From CAZPAH01 sp964584495 (GTDB lineage: Bacteria; Krumholzibacteriota; Krumholzibacteriia; Krumholzibacteriales; Krumholzibacteriaceae): a stretch of DNA of 25,854 bases. The first letter of the stretch is position 1, and the number at the start of each line of letters is the position of its first letter. Below, piece by piece: positions 1 through 4,786 of the stretch. A model generated the notes under the pieces. That model was not told where the DNA came from. It saw only the letters and a program-made list of their open reading frames with translations, and did not search any database. The position numbers and the translations under genes were made by a program. Where the stretch lies: NCBI GenBank assembly GCA_964584495.1, contig CAZPAH010000029.1, positions 1 to 25,854 of the forward strand, in the 5' to 3' direction.

Positions 1-3
1 CTT

Positions 4-2010
4 TTAGATCATGTACGAGTTGACCCCCCAGAGGTAGAAGTTGTAATGCATCGGCGGCGTGCCCCCCTCGATGAGCCCCCCGTAGAGATCTCCGAACACC
101 GTGACCCTCGAGTGAAGCGGAACGCAGAGCTTCCCGGTAAAGAGCCCCCTGTTGAACGAGTAATCGCCTCCCAGGGCGCCACCGGCCGCCTCCCCCTGGA
201 ACCTGACCACTAGCCCCGTTCTCGGAAACCACGACCTGTCCAGGGTGTCGAACCAGAAATCGGCCGAGACGAAGGCGAGCCTTCCCGTATCGTCCTTGGC
301 TCCCGGCGGCGCTATATCGGGCGTTTGGCCGAACCACTCCATATTCACACCGCCCGAGGCGTATACTACGTTCGACAGGAGCGATTCGAGAAATATCCCC
401 GCGCGGGTGCTTCGAATCCGCCAGCGCCCGATCCTCCGATCGCCCTGGTAGATGTCGATACGGTCCTGCATGAGATCCACGTCCGACCTGATCCCTATGC
501 TCCGGCTGATCCCCGCGTACCAGGCATACTCGGGGGTGAACCTCTTCCTCTCGCCGAGAAGCAGGTCGAAGCCGAGGTTCGAGCCGTGCTCTATCAGGTT
601 CCTGATCGAGCCGTTGATTATCATCGACAGCCCCCAGTGCGAATCGTAGCGCATCCCCGCGTTTACCAGGATATCGCTGCTCTCCCTCACTATCACCACG
701 AGCTTCCTCCCGCCGGCCGACCGCTCGAAGCGGTAGCTGACATCGGTGAAGAACCCGCTCGCGTAGAGCGACTGCACCGCCTTTTCGAGGTCCGAGGGCA
801 TCACCTCGCTGGGCGGCCTTATCCCAAGCTCGCTCAGCACGTACCTCGAGGAAACGTCCTCGAGGCCGCGGATCTCGATCTCCTCGACCGTCACGGGCTT
901 GAAGGCCGAAGGATCGATCGGGGGAATCTTCCGGCGGCCGCCCCGCAGGTCGTCACGCCTTCCGTCCCGCAGGCTTTCCCGCAGGCCGGGGTTATCCCGG
1001 CGGGCCTTCAGAACTGTCGAATCGGCCCACGCCCCGCCGTAGGCTATCCTGGCGGCCAGGGCCTTCAGCTCGTCGATATGCTCCCTCGCCGCGACCTCGC
1101 CCATCTCGACCAGCTCGGCGGACTTGCCGAAGTCCATCAGCCCGTACCCGCTGACCTTCGGGACGATGAGAAGATCGCAGAGATTCTTCTGTATGCGGTG
1201 ATCGGCATCCTCCGCCAGGTTGATCGCCTGCATCATAATGTTCGTCAGCGATTCGAGCTTGTCGGCGGGAAGGAGCCCGCTTCCAACGTCGACCCCGATC
1301 ACAATATCGGCCCCGAGGTTCACCGCGTCGATCGCGGGCAGGTTTCGCAGAAGCCCTCCGTCGACCAATATCCTTTTTCCCATATGCACCGGCGTGAAGA
1401 CCGACGGGAGCGACATGCTCGCCCGGATCGCCTCCGGGAGAAATCCTCCGTTCATCTCTACCGCCTCGCCCGTGACCATATCGGCCGCCACGCAGGCGAA
1501 CGGCCGGGGCAGCTCGTTGAAATCCTCCACCTCCAGGTACGGCCAGGCGAGCCTTGAGAGGAGGTTGTAGATCTTATGCCCGTTGATAAGCCCCGCCGGC
1601 ATGTTGATCCTCCCCTTGATCACGGGGAACGAGATGAGGTACCTGTCCTCCATCTTCCTGTTCCTCATGGAGAGCTGGTTTCTCGGCGTCCTGTCGTTGA
1701 AGAGGTCGTTCCAGTCGAAAGTCTGCACGAGCTCCGCCATCTGGTCGGGCGTGTAGCCCATGGCGTAGAGGCCCCCGATTATGCTCCCCATGCTCGTGCC
1801 CGTGACGACATCGACATGGATCCCCGCCTCCTCGATAACCTTGAGCACTCCGATATGGGCTACCCCCTTGGCCCCTCCCCCGCTCAGGGCGACTCCGATG
1901 ACTGGGCGGGAAGGTTTCCCGCCCGCATAGGCGTACGACGCGCTCGAAAGGATCGCCGCGAAAAGCGCGGCCGCCGATATGATTGTCGCGATCCGTTTCC
2001 CGTGTCTCAT
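4..2010 (-). CDS. Patatin-like phospholipase fused to POTRA and Omp85 beta-barrel (barrel apparently shortened)
   Basis: Type Vd-like patatin/outer-membrane protein of 668 residues. I chose the ATG at 2010 because it overlaps the stop of the upstream gene (ATGA) and follows GGAGGAGCTGGAGAA. Residues 1-30 are a signal peptide (ends SYAYA). The patatin domain spans about 35-330, with oxyanion loop SGGGAKG near 43-49, nucleophile elbow GTSMG (Ser73) and catalytic DGG near residue 217, so the lipase active site looks intact. A single POTRA-like domain (VTVEEIEIRGL...) lies at about 370-445, followed by beta-barrel sequence to the end. Relatives such as PlpD/FplA secrete or display the lipase through a 16-strand barrel. 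Here only about 220 residues follow the POTRA, and the protein stops at FYLWGVNSYMI, where homologues normally continue, so the last strands seem missing. The stop TAA at 4-6 is real in this sequence but lies at the window edge. The function call is secure; the completeness of the barrel is not. Confidence 0.9.
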   Translation of the reverse strand: MRHGKRIATIISAAALFAAILSSASYAYAGGKPSRPVIGVALSGGGAKGVAHIGVLKVIEEAGIHVDVVTGTSMGSIIGGLYAMGYTPDQMAELVQTFDWNDLFNDRTPRNQLSMRNRKMEDRYLISFPVIKGRINMPAGLINGHKIYNLLSRLAWPYLEVEDFNELPRPFACVAADMVTGEAVEMNGGFLPEAIRASMSLPSVFTPVHMGKRILVDGGLLRNLPAIDAVNLGADIVIGVDVGSGLLPADKLESLTNIMMQAINLAEDADHRIQKNLCDLLIVPKVSGYGLMDFGKSAELVEMGEVAAREHIDELKALAARIAYGGAWADSTVLKARRDNPGLRESLRDGRRDDLRGGRRKIPPIDPSAFKPVTVEEIEIRGLEDVSSRYVLSELGIRPPSEVMPSDLEKAVQSLYASGFFTDVSYRFERSAGGRKLVVIVRESSDILVNAGMRYDSHWGLSMIINGSIRNLIEHGSNLGFDLLLGERKRFTPEYAWYAGISRSIGIRSDVDLMQDRIDIYQGDRRIGRWRIRSTRAGIFLESLLSNVVYASGGVNMEWFGQTPDIAPPGAKDDTGRLAFVSADFWFDTLDRSWFPRTGLVVRFQGEAAGGALGGDYSFNRGLFTGKLCVPLHSRVTVFGDLYGGLIEGGTPPMHYNFYLWGVNSYMI

Positions 2011-3200
2011 TTCTCCAGCTCCTCCAGCCATCTTCTGGCCGGACCCATGTTCGGCATCAGCTCGAGGCACTTCCTGTAGTACCCAATGGCGATCTCGTTC
2101 TCGCCCCGCATCCGGTGGAGGTTCGCGAGCTGCCAGTAAGCGTTCAAGGAGGTGGGAACCTGATCGCGCAGGTACTCGAGCATCTCCTGCGCCTCGTCGA
2201 GCTTCCCATCCTCTACGAGCTTTGAGGCCCTCAACACGAGGGTCAGCTCCGGAACCTCGACGGTGAATCCCAACCTGTCAGATAGGGCGCCGTAGTACGA
2301 GGTGAGATCTGTGAGCTTCGCTGCGGGCCGGTCCTCGGGAAAGGTGTAATCGGCAAAGAGAGCCCGCAGCCCCTCCTTGATACCGATCTCCGGGATGAAA
2401 TCCCTGTTCCCCTCTATGTATCGCATCACCAGATCGAAGTTATCGCTCTTTCTCTCGTTCACCATCTTCTCGAAGATCCCCGGGTAGTTGAAGGCATCCG
2501 GGAAATACTGCGGGCCCTCCCTGTCGAAGACCGAAATCTGCATGAATACGTACGATGGAAAGCCCCTCTCGAGCATGCCGGCGCTTCTTTCGAAAAAATA
2601 CTCCGACGTCTCCCTGCCCTTGAAGGGGTTCTCGAGGATATAGGCGTCGAACAGGTCCAGGCCTCCGGTCAGCGCGTAATACCCGAACGAGCCTCCCGCC
2701 TGGGGACCGATGAGGATCCTGTAATCCTTCGTCCTGTACTCCTTGTCGACGAACGGCACGAGCTCGCCCGAGAAGAACTCGATGAACCTGTCGACGGCCC
2801 CCGGGACAGACCGCTCGCCGATCGGCCTTAGATCCCTGTAGCGTTCGACGTTCGCCACGCCGGCCACGATCATCTGCGGGATCTCCCCCGCCTCCGACAG
2901 CCTGTCGACTATATTGACCGCCTCGGCGAAATACCCCCGGACCTGCCCTCCGTAGAGGAGGTATAGAACCGGGTAGCTCCGATCGGACTCGTCGTACCCC
3001 TTCGGAAGGGCCACGAGGAGCAGGCGGTCCTCGTCGAGAACGGCGGAATGGAGCATGCGGTAATGCCCTATCGACACATCCTCGCCGTCTTCCTGGGCAC
3101 GGGCGTTTCCGGGCACGAGAAGCGCCGCGGCTGCCGCGAGAAGAGCGGCGCACAGGGCGCACAGGAAATTACCTGTCGATCTACTCATTCCGTGACGCAT
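2007..3200 (-). CDS. Secreted esterase-D-like alpha/beta-hydrolase-fold protein with C-terminal TPRs, probable pseudoenzyme
   Basis: A 397-residue exported protein. Residues 1-36 form a signal peptide (cleavage near GNARA). About 45-315 resembles the putative esterase family (enterochelin esterase Fes / esterase D / S-formylglutathione hydrolase fold), with YPVLYLLYGG, AGVANVERYRDL and GIKEGLRALF as landmarks. About 320-397 is a TPR pair (KLDEAQEMLEYLRDQVP...ENEIAIGYYRKCLELMP). The nucleophile elbow, normally GHSxGG in this family, reads GPQAGG at about 165-169 (Gln167 in place of Ser), and the region just before GLRALF that normally holds the catalytic His has no His. The protein is therefore probably a non-catalytic binding or scaffold protein. 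ATG 3200 is preceded by AAGGGGGGG; ATG 3188 is a possible alternative. Its stop overlaps the start of the patatin-barrel gene by 4 nt, indicating translational coupling and suggesting a shared envelope role. Confidence 0.85.
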   Translation of the reverse strand: MRHGMSRSTGNFLCALCAALLAAAAALLVPGNARAQEDGEDVSIGHYRMLHSAVLDEDRLLLVALPKGYDESDRSYPVLYLLYGGQVRGYFAEAVNIVDRLSEAGEIPQMIVAGVANVERYRDLRPIGERSVPGAVDRFIEFFSGELVPFVDKEYRTKDYRILIGPQAGGSFGYYALTGGLDLFDAYILENPFKGRETSEYFFERSAGMLERGFPSYVFMQISVFDREGPQYFPDAFNYPGIFEKMVNERKSDNFDLVMRYIEGNRDFIPEIGIKEGLRALFADYTFPEDRPAAKLTDLTSYYGALSDRLGFTVEVPELTLVLRASKLVEDGKLDEAQEMLEYLRDQVPTSLNAYWQLANLHRMRGENEIAIGYYRKCLELMPNMGPARRWLEELEK

Positions 3201-3232
3201 ACGAGCCCCCCCTTGCGATTTCGGTATAAGAA

Positions 3233-3268
3233 AGCCGGGGCGTTCCCAAAAGGATGATTGCCCCGGCT
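3233..3268 (-). terminator. Probable rho-independent terminator of ssb
   Basis: A perfect 9-bp inverted repeat AGCCGGGGC / GCCCCGGCT (3233-3241 and 3260-3268) with an 18-nt loop. Read on the minus strand it is followed by TTTCTTATA, a short T-rich tail. It lies about 100 nt beyond the ssb stop and just upstream of the esterase-like gene, so it probably separates the two transcription units. The large loop and short T-tract keep confidence moderate. Confidence 0.5.
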
Positions 3269-3366
3269 GAACCTTCTCAGGGTATCGCGGCCTCCCCGTC
3301 TCACCCGCCCATATCTTGTCTCCGGGCGCCTCTTCGAGAAGCGGGGAAGCTCCTTAATCGCCCCGC

Positions 3367-3798
3367 CTAGAACGGCAGATCGTCGTCATCGTCCGCCGCG
3401 GGGGCCTGCGAGTCGCCGCTGTCGAAAGGAGTCTCCTGCGAATCGGACTGCTCGTAACCACCCTCGCCGGCGCGCCCCAGCATGACCATCTGGTTCGCGA
3501 CGATCTCGGTGGTGTATCGCTTGTTTCCCGCCTGGTCCTCCCACGAGCGGGTCTGGATTCTTCCCTCGATATAGATCTGCTTCCCCTTCTTGAGGTACTG
3601 CCCGCAGATCTCGGCGAGCTTGCCGAACGCCACCACCCGGTGCCACTCGGTCCTGGTCTCCCTCTGACCTTCGCGGTTCTTGAACCCTTCGCTGGTCGCC
3701 AGGCTCATGTTTGCGACCGGCGTACCGCCGGATGTATGCCGAAGCTCCGGATCGGAGCCGAGATTTCCTACGAGGATGGCCTTGTTTACACCACTCAT
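3367..3798 (-). CDS. ssb: Single-stranded DNA-binding protein
   Basis: A 143-residue SSB. The N-terminal OB fold (about 1-108) starts MSGVNKAILVGNLGSDPELR and contains the typical WHRVVAFGKLAEICGQYLKKG and IYIEGRIQTRSWEDQ segments. A short glycine/serine/glutamine linker follows, then the acidic C-terminal tip DDDDDLPF that recruits partners such as exonuclease I, RecO, PriA and Pol III chi. It binds ssDNA as a tetramer in replication, recombination and repair. The start is the ATG at 3798, 7 nt after AGGAGG; an in-frame GTG at 3804 lies too close to that Shine-Dalgarno sequence. The gene stands alone here, not between rpsF and rpsR as in many bacteria. It has its own promoter and a downstream hairpin. 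Confidence 0.96.
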   Translation of the reverse strand: MSGVNKAILVGNLGSDPELRHTSGGTPVANMSLATSEGFKNREGQRETRTEWHRVVAFGKLAEICGQYLKKGKQIYIEGRIQTRSWEDQAGNKRYTTEIVANQMVMLGRAGEGGYEQSDSQETPFDSGDSQAPAADDDDDLPF

Positions 3799-3879
3799 CA
3801 CCACACCTCCTGTGTGAGAAAAAACATTGAACCTTCAAGCCGCATCCTCGCCCCCCCTTCCCCGTAAGGTTCATCGCCT

Positions 3880-3907
3880 ATTGTACATGGATCGGACCGA
3901 TCGTCAA
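3880..3907 (-). promoter_or_regulatory. Sigma70-type promoter for ssb
   Basis: On the minus strand, -35 TTGACG (3907-3902), a 16-bp spacer and -10 TACAAT (3885-3880). Transcription would start near 3873, giving an ssb leader of about 75 nt. It is divergent from the promoter at 3976-4004. Called from hexamer match and position only. Confidence 0.5.
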
Positions 3908-3975
3908 GAGAATTCGAATTTCGGTGCTGCGGGGGGGTAGTTCTACTCATTTTTATCTGTTGCCTATAATTGAGG

Positions 3976-4005
3976 TTGACATACGTATTAATAACGATTA
4001 TTAAT
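3976..4005 (+). promoter_or_regulatory. Strong promoter with overlapping operator-like dyad
   Basis: TTGACA (3976-3981), an exact 17-bp spacer, and TATTAA (3999-4004). A perfect 8-bp inverted repeat ATTAATAA-CGA-TTATTAAT (3987-4005) covers the spacer and the -10 box, the usual place for a repressor operator. The palindrome TACGTA (3982-3987) adjoins it. Predicted transcription start is near 4011. No credible protein gene follows before 4787, so the promoter most likely serves the RNA region 4011-4523. Confidence 0.6.
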
Positions 4006-4010
4006 AAATA

Positions 4011-4523
4011 GAAGTTTTACAAAACCCCGCAGAAAGCACCAATTCAGAACCAGGTATTGCCCTAACCGACTAGAACGAAAATGGATAGACCTAATACGAA
4101 TAAAGAACACCACCGTTCAACCCCGTATACCACGACCGAACCTGCATCTATCGTGAGGGACCACACGGGTTCCATAACCTCGATCTCGAGGTTATCGCAA
4201 CCAAGACAGACCTCCCGTTTGTCGACGGCAAACGTAGAAGGGAACCCAAGCTACGCTTCCAACTTCTTTGCAAGAACAACATTACACCCTGTCGTGGATA
4301 CGGGGTCCTTTTTAAATCCGAGAGCTACCCGTGGAATGTGTGGAATAAATTCGCTCTCATTATCCACGGGCCGGGCCGGATCCCCCATGCCCGAATGTCC
4401 GTGGGTTCGGGCGTTCGGCCCGATAATTATCAGGTAAGGAGATCCCCGGGAACACTGCAATTGTCACGCGCCACCTCATCCAAGCGAAGCGAAGCCCGCA
4501 GGTCCACAGAACCTGCGGGCTTC
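4011..4523 (+). ncRNA. Candidate large structured non-coding RNA, unassigned class
   Basis: The stretch between a strong promoter (3976-4004) and a 13-bp terminal hairpin (4491-4523) has no convincing reading frame but many long complementary segments. (a) 4121-4136 pairs with 4291-4305 over 15 bp with one bulged A. (b) Inside that, 4167-4173 pairs with 4241-4247 (GGGTTCC/GGAACCC). (c) 4174-4183/4186-4195 is a near-perfect hairpin. (d) 4216-4221/4229-4234 (CGTTTG/CAAACG). (e) 4264-4268/4272-4276. (f) 4320-4325/4353-4358 (GAGAGC/GCTCTC) and 4328-4335/4363-4370 (CCCGTGGA/TCCACGGG) interleave as a pseudoknot. (g) 4367-4373/4416-4422 (CGGGCCG/CGGCCCG), flanked by ATTAT/ATAAT, encloses 4389-4395/4406-4412 (GCCCGAA/TTCGGGC). 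I see none of the diagnostic motifs of tmRNA, RNase P RNA, 6S or SRP RNA. The strand is inferred from the promoter; the helices alone would fit either strand. Confidence 0.5.
4491..4523 (+). terminator. 13-bp perfect hairpin closing the RNA region, terminator-like
   Basis: GAAGCCCGCAGGT (4491-4503), a 7-nt loop, then ACCTGCGGGCTTC (4511-4523). The stem is long and GC-rich like a rho-independent terminator, but the following bases (GTGATTCTATA) are only modestly T-rich. It may instead be a stable 3' end or a bidirectional structure. Confidence 0.45.
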
Positions 4524-4625
4524 GTGATTCTATACGTCTACTCACCCGTATGGCTGACCTACCCCTTCGCGGCAGTCTTAATCCAGACAGTAAGCACAGA
4601 TGTTACACCTGTGGCTTCTAACCCC

Positions 4626-4654
4626 TTTACCAGCCTCATCTCCTGTGGTATAAT
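4626..4654 (+). promoter_or_regulatory. Promoter for the secreted repeat protein gene
   Basis: TTTACC (4626-4631), a 17-bp spacer and a consensus TATAAT (4649-4654) preceded by TGTGG. Predicted start is near 4661, leaving a leader of about 126 nt before the ATG at 4787. Confidence 0.6.
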
Positions 4655-4660
4655 TTTGCC

Positions 4661-4786
4661 ATTAGATCCTCCTGGGGAATAATGGGAAAAAGCGGCCTTT
4701 CTCCACATGCCTAACAGCCGGTCTTGTTCCCATTTCTATAGATCGCGGTTTATAGAATCAATAATGCCCATAAAGGAGGAACTATC
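4661..4786 (+). promoter_or_regulatory. Folded 5' leader with anti-Shine-Dalgarno segment
   Basis: The leader holds TCCTCCT (4667-4673), the exact complement of the Shine-Dalgarno AGGAGGA (4774-4780). Between them are two hairpins: AATGGGAA/TTCCCATT (4681-4688 with 4727-4734, with CGGC/GCCG inside at 4693-4696 and 4717-4720), and TTCTATA/TATAGAA (4734-4740 with 4751-4757). The set forms a three-way junction that would hide the ribosome binding site. It does not match a riboswitch class I recognise. The regulation is inferred from pairing only. Confidence 0.4.

Noticed and set aside
325..1557. 410-codon plus-strand open frame opposite the patatin gene
   Set aside because: Antisense shadow of a gene with clear patatin and POTRA motifs; Pro/Arg/His-rich translation typical of complementary frames in GC-rich DNA.
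2011..2070. Longer start of the patatin frame
   Set aside because: The extra 20 residues lie inside the upstream gene and would bury the signal peptide; ATG 2010 has a Shine-Dalgarno and ATGA overlap.
3965..3970. TATAAT on the plus strand before the RNA promoter
   Set aside because: No -35 element at suitable spacing; the TTGACA-N17-TATTAA pair a few bases on is far better.
4081..4437. 118-codon open frame on the plus strand in the RNA region
   Set aside because: No Shine-Dalgarno before the ATG, protein of no recognisable composition or fold, and it runs straight through the long complementary helices.
4251..4460. 69-codon open frame on the minus strand
   Set aside because: No ribosome binding site; coincides with the strongest RNA helices; no recognisable protein features.
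4501..4523. Resemblance to the conserved 3' motif of RNase P RNA (GTCCAC...ACAGAACC...GGCTT)
   Set aside because: The bases form a perfect local 13-bp hairpin, the exact ACAGAANNNGGCTTA spacing is not met, and the obligatory 5' motif GAGGAAAGTCC is absent on either strand of the region.
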